Shown here piece after piece: positions 26,076-33,045 of a DNA stretch of 64,000 bases. The notes beneath the pieces are model-generated. The model made no database searches, had not been told where the DNA came from, and saw nothing but the letters and a program-made list of their open reading frames with translations. Each line of letters begins with the position of its first letter. Position 1 is the first letter of the stretch. Source of the DNA: Nocardia harenae NBRC 108248 (GTDB lineage: Bacteria > Actinomycetota > Actinomycetes > Mycobacteriales > Mycobacteriaceae); assembly GCF_001612885.1 (NCBI RefSeq), contig NZ_BDBH01000004.1, forward strand, positions 434,001 to 498,000, in the 5' to 3' direction. The translations under genes and the position numbers were made by a program.

Positions 26076-26104
26076 GCGGACTCCTGGGATCGAGTGGAAT
26101 ACTT

Positions 26105-26129
26105 ATAGTACTATCTTAACTATGTGATG
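26105..26129. promoter_or_regulatory. Palindrome and TTAACTATGTGAT-like element in a divergent promoter region
   Basis: The perfect 10-nt palindrome ATAGTACTAT (26105-26114) is followed by CTTAACTATGTGATG. The second part is shared almost base for base with 29943-29955 and 37797-37808. It lies 29 nt upstream of the SDR start and is a likely operator for both directions. Confidence 0.5.
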
Positions 26130-26198
26130 GGCGCTACCCCGCGGCTGCTTCGGCCCCGGGGCGGGCCCGGGCGTGCAGTCCATTCGAACGGAGGAACA

Positions 26199-26507
26199 GT
26201 GATTCTCAAGGTCGGTCAGTCGTTGGCCAGTTCCGTCGACGCCACCACCGTGATCGTGGTGCGCGCGCCCACCGCGGATGTCGCGTTGACCTGCGGCGGG
26301 GCCGAGATGGTTGTGGGCAGGAAGGGTACGGGCGACGGCTCCGGGATCGGGCCCGAGCATGTCGGCGGGGCGCAGCTGGGCAAGCGCTACGCCGACGAGG
26401 GGGCCGGCCTGGAGCTGCTCTGCACGAAGCCCGGGACCGGCAGGCTCGAGCTCGACGGCCGCGCGCTGCCGCTCAAGGCCGCCAAGCAGTTGCCGTCCTC
26501 GGACTGA
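26199..26507 (+). CDS. Small conserved-looking protein of unknown function
   Basis: A 102-residue protein starting with GTG at 26199 behind GGAGG. I do not recognise a domain. It has two Cys in similar settings (ALTCGGAEM at C32, LELLCTKPG at C75), separated by a Gly/Lys-rich stretch and the motif GKRYADEGAGLELL. It has no signal peptide or membrane segment. Codon use matches its neighbours. The spaced Cys and Gly turns suggest a small beta-rich or metal-binding protein, but this is a guess. It precedes the MaoC/crotonase/dehydrogenase operon by 102 nt. Confidence 0.7.
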   Translation: MILKVGQSLASSVDATTVIVVRAPTADVALTCGGAEMVVGRKGTGDGSGIGPEHVGGAQLGKRYADEGAGLELLCTKPGTGRLELDGRALPLKAAKQLPSSD

Positions 26508-26609
26508 TTCCGCCCCCGTCGGAGTCTCGCCCCCGCTGCGGTCTTACATATTGCACTAGGTTCACTTACTCTGACGAAGAACCGAACTTATCGACCACGG
26601 AGGCACTCC

Positions 26610-27890
26610 TTGAGCACATCGGAGAAGACGGACACCGGACCCGAGGTCTACACGTTCCGCGAGGAGGACATCCAGCGGGCGAAGGACCTGGTCGGCGTCT
26701 TCCAGGCGGTGACCCAGCGTGAGCAGTACACCCGCGCCACCCCGGACGTCATGCGCAACTTCGCGCGCAGCTACGGTGACGACAATCCGCTGTTCGTGGA
26801 CGAGGAGTACGGCCAGGACACCCGGTGGGGCGGGCAGATCGCGCCGCCGATGATCAATATCGCGCTCACCAAGGGGTTGCTCGCCGATCCGGTGCCGAAG
26901 GAGCAGCGCCGCCCGTCCTTCCGCGGCATCCACGTGTTCGTCTCCGGGACGACCACCGACTGGTACCGGCCGGTCTACGACGGTGACACGCTGCACTCCT
27001 TCCAGGGCTTCGAGAGCGTCGAGCTCAAGGAGTCGGAGTTCGCCGGCCGGTCGCTGATCGTCACGCGCATCCACGTGCAGTTCAACCAGCGCGCGGAGGT
27101 CGTGCAGACCCAGCGGGTGATCACCATCCACACCGAGCGGCACGAATCGAAGAAGCGCAAGAAGTACAACGCCATCGAGCCCGCGTCCTACACCCCGGAA
27201 GACATCGCGAAGATCGACGAGATCTATGCCGCCGAGTCGCCGCGCGGTGCGAACACCCGCTACTTCGAGGACGTCGCCGTCGGCGATTCCGTCGGGGTGA
27301 TGGCGAAGGGGCCGCTGACCACCACCGACATGGTCGTCTTCCACTCCGGCGGCTACGGTTTCGCGCCGTACGCCCCCACCGCGAGCCGGCTGGCCTACAA
27401 GAACCGCAAGCGCATCGCGCCGTTCTACATCCCCAACGGCCAGGGCGTTCCCGACGTCGCGCAGCGCATCCACTGGGACAGTGAGTACGCCCGCTCGATC
27501 GGCGTGCCCGCCGCCTACGACTACGGCATGATGCGCGACTGCTGGCTGACCCACTACCTCACCGACTGGATCGGGGACGAGGGCTGGCTCGAGTCGATGT
27601 CGAGCCAGATGCGCAAGTTCAACTACCAGGGCGACACCCACACCATCACCGGCGAGGTCGTCGGCAAGCGGGTCGAGGGCGACCGCAACCTCATCGACAT
27701 CGAGCTGCGCGGTACCAGCCAGCGCGGTGAGGTCACCTGCCCGGCCACCGCGACCGTCGTGCTGCCGAGCCGGGAGACCGGTCTCGCCATCCTGCCGACG
27801 GCCCCGGTCGAGCTGGAGCGAGTCGCGGCGCAGATGCTCGCGCGCCACGGCCGGCTGCGTGCCGAGCAGCGGCGCGCCGCGCGGGCATGA
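26610..27890 (+). CDS. Double-hotdog MaoC-like enoyl-CoA hydratase/dehydratase
   Basis: A 426-residue protein with two hotdog domains. The N-terminal FAS1-like dehydratase half has YGDDNPLFVDEEYG and GQIAPPMINIA. The C-terminal MaoC-like half (about 215-400) has YFEDVAVGDSV and SIGVPAAYDYGMMRDCWLTHYL. It should hydrate a 2-enoyl-CoA, probably with R-stereochemistry. It starts with TTG at 26610 behind CGGAGG. CTAGGTT (26556-26562) lies upstream and partly matches the CTAG operator word on the other strand. It is the first gene of a three-gene unit with a crotonase and a dehydrogenase. Confidence 0.88.
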   Translation: MSTSEKTDTGPEVYTFREEDIQRAKDLVGVFQAVTQREQYTRATPDVMRNFARSYGDDNPLFVDEEYGQDTRWGGQIAPPMINIALTKGLLADPVPKEQRRPSFRGIHVFVSGTTTDWYRPVYDGDTLHSFQGFESVELKESEFAGRSLIVTRIHVQFNQRAEVVQTQRVITIHTERHESKKRKKYNAIEPASYTPEDIAKIDEIYAAESPRGANTRYFEDVAVGDSVGVMAKGPLTTTDMVVFHSGGYGFAPYAPTASRLAYKNRKRIAPFYIPNGQGVPDVAQRIHWDSEYARSIGVPAAYDYGMMRDCWLTHYLTDWIGDEGWLESMSSQMRKFNYQGDTHTITGEVVGKRVEGDRNLIDIELRGTSQRGEVTCPATATVVLPSRETGLAILPTAPVELERVAAQMLARHGRLRAEQRRAARA

Positions 27891-27946
27891 CCATGGGCGA
27901 GCCGGCCACCGTCGCCGCCGGCGACCCGTATCTTTCAGGAGGAATT

Positions 27947-28729
27947 GTGGATCTGAGCGGTTTGACGACGGTGATCGCGGAGTTGAAGGACCACGTCCTG
28001 ACGATCACCCTCGATCGCCCCGACCGGCTGAACTCGTTCACCAACACCATGCGCCGGGAGTTCTTCGACCTCTGGGCCTACGCCAGGGAAGAAGCCGACG
28101 TCCACGTGATCGTGCTGCGGGCGAACGGCGAGCGCGCCTTCTCCACCGGCGCCGACGTCAAGGAGGGCACCTTCCTCTCCGAGAACGTCTTCAGCCGCCG
28201 CGATCCCGGCATCGACCTCTCGCCCAAGCACAACGGCTGCTGGAAGCCGCTGATCTGCGCGGTGCACGGAATGGCCGCGGGCGGCGCGCTCTACTGGCTC
28301 AACGAGGCCGACATCATCATCGCCAGCGAGGACGCGCAGTTCTTCGATCCGCACGTCTCCTACGGCATGGTCGCCGCCCTCGAACCGATCGGGCTCGCGC
28401 ACCGGATCCCGATCGGCGAGGTGCTGCGCATGGTGCTGCTCGGGCTGGACGAGCGGATGTCGGCCAAGCGCGCGCTGGAGATCGGTTTCATCAGCGAGAT
28501 CGTGACCCGCGCGGAGCTGTGGCCGCGTGCCCAGGAACTCGCCGAGCGGATCGCGGCCAAGCCCGCGGCCGCCATCCAGGGCAGCGTGCGGGCGATCTGG
28601 GAGTCCAAGAACACCGGCCGCACCGCCGCGCTCGCCACCGGCATGTACTACACCGACATCGGTAACCCCCTCGGCCGGGCCGAGGTGGTCCGCTCGGAGG
28701 TCGCGACCCGCGAGTACCAGGTGCGCTGA
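27947..28729 (+). CDS. Crotonase-fold protein lacking both hydratase glutamates
   Basis: A crotonase-superfamily protein of 260 residues. The start is GTG at 27947 because AGGAGG (27937-27942) lies just upstream; an earlier ATG at 27887 overlaps the MaoC stop and would add 20 residues. The oxyanion-hole regions FSTGADVKEG and HGMAAGGALYW are visible. The two catalytic Glu of enoyl-CoA hydratase are replaced: GGxxEL reads GGALYW (Tyr) and PE reads PH (FFDPHVSYG). Simple water addition is therefore unlikely. The fold also hosts hydrolases, isomerases and C-C bond lyases. It lies between MaoC, which could supply the hydratase step, and an acyl-CoA dehydrogenase. Confidence 0.85.
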   Translation: MDLSGLTTVIAELKDHVLTITLDRPDRLNSFTNTMRREFFDLWAYAREEADVHVIVLRANGERAFSTGADVKEGTFLSENVFSRRDPGIDLSPKHNGCWKPLICAVHGMAAGGALYWLNEADIIIASEDAQFFDPHVSYGMVAALEPIGLAHRIPIGEVLRMVLLGLDERMSAKRALEIGFISEIVTRAELWPRAQELAERIAAKPAAAIQGSVRAIWESKNTGRTAALATGMYYTDIGNPLGRAEVVRSEVATREYQVR

Positions 28730-28730
28730 C

Positions 28731-29921
28731 ATGGATTTCGGGATGACCCCGGAGCTGGAGAAGTTCCGTGCCGAGGTCCGCGACTTCATCGCCGCGAACA
28801 AGCCCGCCGTCGAGGTGAAGGCGGGAGTCCGCAGCGCGGAGAGCGCCGAAGAGCTGGCGCTGCTGAAGGAGTGGACCGGGAAGCTGTTCGCCGCGGGCTA
28901 TATCGGCGGTGACTGGCCCGAAGAGTTCGGCGGCAGGGGGGCCGCGCACTCCTCCGAGCGCGACGTGGTCGTCGGCGAGGAGATCGCGCGCGGCCGTGCG
29001 CCTGCCCCCGTGCAGGGCGCCGCGCAGCTGGTGGCGCACGCGCTCATCGACTTCGGTACCGACGAGCAGCGGCGGGCGTACCTGCCCGGAATCCGCTCGG
29101 GCCGGTTGATCTTCTGCCAGCTGTTCAGCGAGCCCGGATCGGGCAGCGACCTCGCCTCCCTGCGGACCAGGGCGGTGCCCGGCGAGGACGGTGGCTACCG
29201 GGTCACCGGTCAGAAGGTGTGGACGACCAACGGGCACTGGGCCGATTACGGTTACCTGCTCGCGCGCACCGATCCGGAGGCGCCGAAACACAAAGGCATC
29301 AGCGCGTTCATCGTCGATATGCGGCTGCCGGGCGTCGAGGTGCGGCCGCTGCGGGAGATGACGGGGACCTCCGATTTCAACGAGGTCTTCCTCGACGGTG
29401 TCGAGCTCCCGGCGGACGCGTTGATCGGGGAACCGAACCGCGGCTGGACGATCGCCAATTCCAGTCTGTCGCACGAGCGCAGCGGCGTGGCCACGAGCGC
29501 GGTGCGGTTGCAGCAGAACGTGGAGGCGCTGAAGGACCTCGCGAAGAACGTCACCAGGAACGGCAGGCCCGCGATCGAGGACGGCGCGGTCCAGGACCGG
29601 ATCGGTGAGCTGGCCGCGTCCGTGGCGGCGCTCTCGGCGCTGGTCTACGCGAACATCAGCCGGTGGTCGCGCAAGACCGAACGGCCCTACGACGCGCCGA
29701 TGGCGAAGCTGATGTTCAGCGAGCTCGGCGTCGACATCGCCCGCTTCGCCCTCGAACTCGCCGGCGAGGCGGGGATTCTCGTCGAGGGTGATCCGAAGGC
29801 CGTCGACCGGGGCCGATGGCAGGACGAGTTCCTGTACGCGCGCGGTTTCACGATCGCGGGCGGCAGTTCGGAAATCATGCGCAACATCATCGCCGAGCGG
29901 GGGCTCGGGATGCCTCGGTAG
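28731..29921 (+). CDS. Acyl-CoA dehydrogenase family protein
   Basis: A 396-residue acyl-CoA dehydrogenase starting 1 nt after the crotonase stop. It has CQLFSEPGSGSDLAS, VTGQKVWTTNG, GISAFIVDMRLPGVEV and TIAGGSSEIMRNIIAERGLG. This is the subtype that forms alpha2beta2 heterotetramers or fusions in steroid degradation. No separate partner subunit of the other subtype is adjacent; it may pair with another subunit or work alone. It is the last gene of the 26610 unit. The next ligase has its own promoter. Confidence 0.92.
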   Translation: MDFGMTPELEKFRAEVRDFIAANKPAVEVKAGVRSAESAEELALLKEWTGKLFAAGYIGGDWPEEFGGRGAAHSSERDVVVGEEIARGRAPAPVQGAAQLVAHALIDFGTDEQRRAYLPGIRSGRLIFCQLFSEPGSGSDLASLRTRAVPGEDGGYRVTGQKVWTTNGHWADYGYLLARTDPEAPKHKGISAFIVDMRLPGVEVRPLREMTGTSDFNEVFLDGVELPADALIGEPNRGWTIANSSLSHERSGVATSAVRLQQNVEALKDLAKNVTRNGRPAIEDGAVQDRIGELAASVAALSALVYANISRWSRKTERPYDAPMAKLMFSELGVDIARFALELAGEAGILVEGDPKAVDRGRWQDEFLYARGFTIAGGSSEIMRNIIAERGLGMPR

Positions 29922-29933
29922 GGGTTTTCCCGA

Positions 29934-29962
29934 TTGACCTAGTTAACTATGTGATCTATCTT
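29934..29962 (+). promoter_or_regulatory. Promoter with CTAG operator in the spacer (ligase at 30066)
   Basis: TTGACC (29934-29939), a 17-nt spacer and TATCTT (29957-29962). The spacer begins with TAGTTAACTA, a perfect palindrome, and the word ACCTAGTT spans 29937-29944. The arrangement is nearly identical to that at 40313. Confidence 0.7.
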
Positions 29963-30065
29963 TGGGCCACATGGTTCTCTCGGCTTAGCGCGGGAAACCG
30001 CAGGACAACGGGACCGCTGCGGAACGAACTCCAGTTCTTCCCGTCGGCAGAAGTAGGAGCATCGA

Positions 30066-31586
30066 GTGACGGGTATCAGGGAAGCGCTGGGGTTGCTGTG
30101 GTCGGCATCCGACGACGCGAAACTGGTTCAGCAGGATGCGGCGTGGCATACCTGGAGCGGGGTGCGCGCGCTGGTCGAGAAGGTCGATATCGAACTCGGC
30201 CGGGTCGGCTGCGGCGAGGGCTCGCGGGTCGGGGTGGTGCTCGGTAATCGGATGGAATCCGTTGCCGCGCTGATCGCTGTGCTCGGCAAGGGCCGCACCA
30301 TCATCACACTCAATCCGATGCAGCCGCTGCCGCGGGTCACCGCGGACGCGGTCGCCGCGCTTCCGCAGGTGGTGCTCGCCCCGCAGAGCCTCTGGGACGA
30401 GGAGGAATTCGCGTCGGCGCTGGCCTCGGCGGGCGTTCTCGGCTTCGCCGTCGACGGCGTCGAGGTGGTGCAGCGCACCGGGGGGCCCGAGGTCGAGCTC
30501 GGTGCCGCTGAGCACGATCGGGAGCCGGTCGCGGTCGAGATGTTCACCTCGGGCACCACCGGCCCGCCCAAGCGCATCAAGCTGACCTGGCGGCAGCTGG
30601 AGGCGGCGCTCGCGGCGGTGCACGGCCACACCGGCAAAGGGCTGGAGCGGCGGGAGCCGCTGACCGGCAGGGTCGCGCTCGTGTCGCTTCCGATCGTGCA
30701 CATCGGCGGGCTGTGGGGCGTGATCCAGGCCCTCGCCGAGGCCCGCCCGATCGTCATGCTGCCGCGCTTCACCGTCGAGGGGTGGGTGACGGCCGTGTCG
30801 GAACACCGGCTCGGCCTCGCCGGCTTGCCGCCCGCCGCCATGCGGTCGGTCCTCGACGCAGGGGTGCCCGCGGAGAAGCTGGCCAGTCTGCGCGCCATCA
30901 CCACGGGCACCACCTTCGTCAGCCCGGACCTGGCGGACGAGTTCAGTTCCCGCTACGACGTGCCGGTGCTGATCATGTACGGCGCGACGGAGTTCGGCGG
31001 CGCCATCGCCGGCTGGACGAAACCACTGCACCGGGAGTGGTGGAAGCGCAAGCGCGGCAGCGTCGGCCGGCCGTTCCCCGGCGTGCGGATGCGCACCGTC
31101 GACGAGCACGGGACAGTGCTGCCGGTCGGCACCACCGGCAGGCTCGAGGTGTGCTCGAGCCAGACCGGCACCGGCACCGACCAGTGGGTCCGTACCAGCG
31201 ATCTCGCCCACCTGGACGACGACGGGTTCCTCTACATCGACGGCCGCGCCGACGACGCGATCGTCCGCGGCGGTTTCAAGGTGCAGCCGGAGACGGTGTG
31301 CGATGCCCTGCGCGCGCACGATTCGGTGCTCGACGCCTCGGTCTTCGGCCGGGCCGACGAGCGGCTCGGCCAGGTGCCGATCGCGGTGATCGAGCTGGTC
31401 GAGGGTGCGGCTCCGGTGGACGAGGCCGAACTCAAGGAGTTCGTGCGCAAGCAGCTGACGGCCTACGAGGTCCCGGTCGCGGTGTACGTGGTGGACGAGC
31501 TACCGCGCAGCGTTTCGCTCAAGGTCGATCGACGGCGGCTACTCGAGCTGGTCGCCGAAGTCGAGGCCGAAGCCGAATCGGCGTAG
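30066..31586 (+). CDS. Class I adenylate-forming acyl-CoA synthetase
   Basis: A 506-residue ANL ligase starting with GTG. The phosphate loop is FTSGTTGPPKRI, with Arg where Gly usually follows PK. It has MYGATEFGG, WVRTSDLAHLDDDG and RADDAIVRGGFKVQPE, and ends near RSVSLKVDRRRL with the catalytic Lys. It is a close paralog of the ligase at 40399; the two share the unusual PKRI loop, the VRGGF/IRGGF hinge and nearly identical promoters. They probably act on related acids. It is transcribed alone and ends in a strong palindromic terminator. Confidence 0.92.
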   Translation: MTGIREALGLLWSASDDAKLVQQDAAWHTWSGVRALVEKVDIELGRVGCGEGSRVGVVLGNRMESVAALIAVLGKGRTIITLNPMQPLPRVTADAVAALPQVVLAPQSLWDEEEFASALASAGVLGFAVDGVEVVQRTGGPEVELGAAEHDREPVAVEMFTSGTTGPPKRIKLTWRQLEAALAAVHGHTGKGLERREPLTGRVALVSLPIVHIGGLWGVIQALAEARPIVMLPRFTVEGWVTAVSEHRLGLAGLPPAAMRSVLDAGVPAEKLASLRAITTGTTFVSPDLADEFSSRYDVPVLIMYGATEFGGAIAGWTKPLHREWWKRKRGSVGRPFPGVRMRTVDEHGTVLPVGTTGRLEVCSSQTGTGTDQWVRTSDLAHLDDDGFLYIDGRADDAIVRGGFKVQPETVCDALRAHDSVLDASVFGRADERLGQVPIAVIELVEGAAPVDEAELKEFVRKQLTAYEVPVAVYVVDELPRSVSLKVDRRRLLELVAEVEAEAESA

Positions 31587-31588
31587 CG

Positions 31589-31624
31589 GCGGTGCCGGGC
31601 CTGCGCGCGCAGGCCCGGCACCGC
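31589..31624. terminator. Perfect palindromic terminator
   Basis: A 36-nt perfect palindrome (18-bp arms 31589-31606 and 31607-31624) lies between the converging ligase and conservon genes and should stop transcription both ways. Confidence 0.75.
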
Positions 31625-31625
31625 G

Positions 31626-32249
31626 CTAGCCGCCCGAGAGATGCCCGGGCCGCATCTCGACCAGCCGATTCGCGCGCGCCAGCACGTATTCCATCAGGGT
31701 GAGCAGGACGTTCTTGACCGACTCCCGATGCCGTGCGTCGCACAAGGCGATGGGGGTGTCGGGGCCGAGGTCGAGCGCGGCCCTGACCTCCTCCACGGAG
31801 TACCTTGCCGCGGCGTCGAAGCAGTTCACCGCGAGCGCGAACGGGATGCGCCTGCTCTCGAAGTAGTCCACCGCCGCGAACGAGTCGCCGAGCCGCCGGG
31901 TGTCGACCAGCACGACCGCGCCGAGCGAGCCGCGCGAGAGTTCGTCCCAGAGGAACCAGAAGCGGTCCTGCCCCGGCGTGCCGAACAGATACAGCACGCA
32001 CTGCGGCGTGAGCGTGATGCGGCCGAAGTCGAACGCGACCGTCGTCGTGGTCTTCGACTCCACGCCCGAGAGGTCGTCCACCCCGATGCTGAGTTCGCTG
32101 ATGACCTCCTCGGTGCGCAGCGGAACGACCTCGCTGATCGTGGAGACGAGCGTGGTCTTGCCGACGCCGAAACCGCCCGCGATCAGAATTTTCACCGCGG
32201 TGATCGACACCGGATCCCGGTCGCGGAGCTCAGAGTGCGCGAATACCAT
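31626..32249 (-). CDS. cvnD: Conservon GTPase-like ATP/GTP-binding protein (CvnD)
   Basis: A 207-residue Ras-like small GTPase of the conservon type. The P-loop is AGGFGVGKTT (residues 25-32), switch regions include TTTTVAFDFG, the Walker B/DxxG equivalent is LFGTPGQDRF, and the base-specificity region is LAVNCFD. It is the last gene of a four-gene conservon whose products form a membrane-associated, G-protein-like signalling complex in Streptomyces. The start overlaps the DUF742 gene by 20 nt, so translation is coupled. The effector is unknown. Confidence 0.92.
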   Translation of the reverse strand: MVFAHSELRDRDPVSITAVKILIAGGFGVGKTTLVSTISEVVPLRTEEVISELSIGVDDLSGVESKTTTTVAFDFGRITLTPQCVLYLFGTPGQDRFWFLWDELSRGSLGAVVLVDTRRLGDSFAAVDYFESRRIPFALAVNCFDAAARYSVEEVRAALDLGPDTPIALCDARHRESVKNVLLTLMEYVLARANRLVEMRPGHLSGG

Positions 32250-32604
32250 CCAGTACCGTCCGAAGTAGATTGATGTCCGCTGAATCGGCGTTCATGGGCT
32301 GTGGCGAGCGGTAGGCCACGTACCCGTCGTTGATCAGATCGCCGATCAGCACCTTGGTGACCGCGAGCGGCCTGCGGATCGCGGCCGAGATCTCGGCGAC
32401 CGATTTCGGGACACCGCACAGCCGCAGGATCTCCCGGTACTCGGGCTCGGCCCTGGTCATGCCGATGCCGGTCGACATCGTGATCACCAGCGTGATCATG
32501 TCCAGCTCGTGGCTGTTGCTCCTGGTGCGTCCCCGCGTCACCGCGTACGCGGGCACCAGTGGGCCCGCGTCGTCGTCGAACCAGGGTGTGTCCTGCGCGG
32601 TCAT
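32230..32604 (-). CDS. cvnC: DUF742 conservon protein (CvnC)
   Basis: A 124-residue DUF742 protein with WFDDDAGPLVPAYAVTRGRT at the N-terminus and a winged-helix-like C-terminus (VAEISAAIRRPLAVTKVLIGDLI). It is a standard conservon component placed between the roadblock and GTPase genes and overlaps both (ATGA with the roadblock gene at 32601-32604). Its exact function is not known; it probably links the kinase-like sensor with the GTPase. Confidence 0.92.
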   Translation of the reverse strand: MTAQDTPWFDDDAGPLVPAYAVTRGRTRSNSHELDMITLVITMSTGIGMTRAEPEYREILRLCGVPKSVAEISAAIRRPLAVTKVLIGDLINDGYVAYRSPQPMNADSADINLLRTVLDGIRAL

Positions 32605-33032
32605 GGCAATCGATATCCCATGTCGTTGCCCGGATGCGGCCGGGTGCCGGTCGAGAGGAAGGATCCGACACTGGTGACGGTCTGGTTCATCTCGTAGGCG
32701 ACCATGCCCATGTTCGTGGTGTCGTCGGCCAGCACCGCCAGGCAGGCGTTGTCGCCCGCGGAGGTCACGAACAGCATCGCGCGGTCCAGTTCGATGACCG
32801 ACTGGCGGACCCCGCCGACGCCGAAGTGCCCGCCCGCGCTGCGGGCGAGCCCCTGCAGCGCCGAGGCCATGGCGCAGAACTGCTCGGCGCTGTCGCGGGT
32901 CAGGGAGCTGGATTTACTGATCAGCATGCCATCCGTCGAGAGGACCACCGCGCTCTCGATACCGGGTAAGCGGTTCAGTAGATCGTCGAGGAGCCAGTCG
33001 AGATTCCTGGTGGTGCCGGAAGAGGTCGTCAC
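32601..33032 (-). CDS. cvnB: Roadblock/LC7 domain protein (CvnB)
   Basis: A 143-residue roadblock/LC7 protein starting with GTG at 33032. It has LDWLLDDLLNRLPGIESAVVLSTDGM and the central helix/sheet pattern of MglB-like proteins. In conservons it is thought to regulate the GTPase, as MglB does for MglA. It starts 13 nt after the sensor gene stop. Confidence 0.93.
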   Translation of the reverse strand: MTTSSGTTRNLDWLLDDLLNRLPGIESAVVLSTDGMLISKSSSLTRDSAEQFCAMASALQGLARSAGGHFGVGGVRQSVIELDRAMLFVTSAGDNACLAVLADDTTNMGMVAYEMNQTVTSVGSFLSTGTRPHPGNDMGYRLP

Positions 33033-33045
33033 TGGTGTTCCCTGT

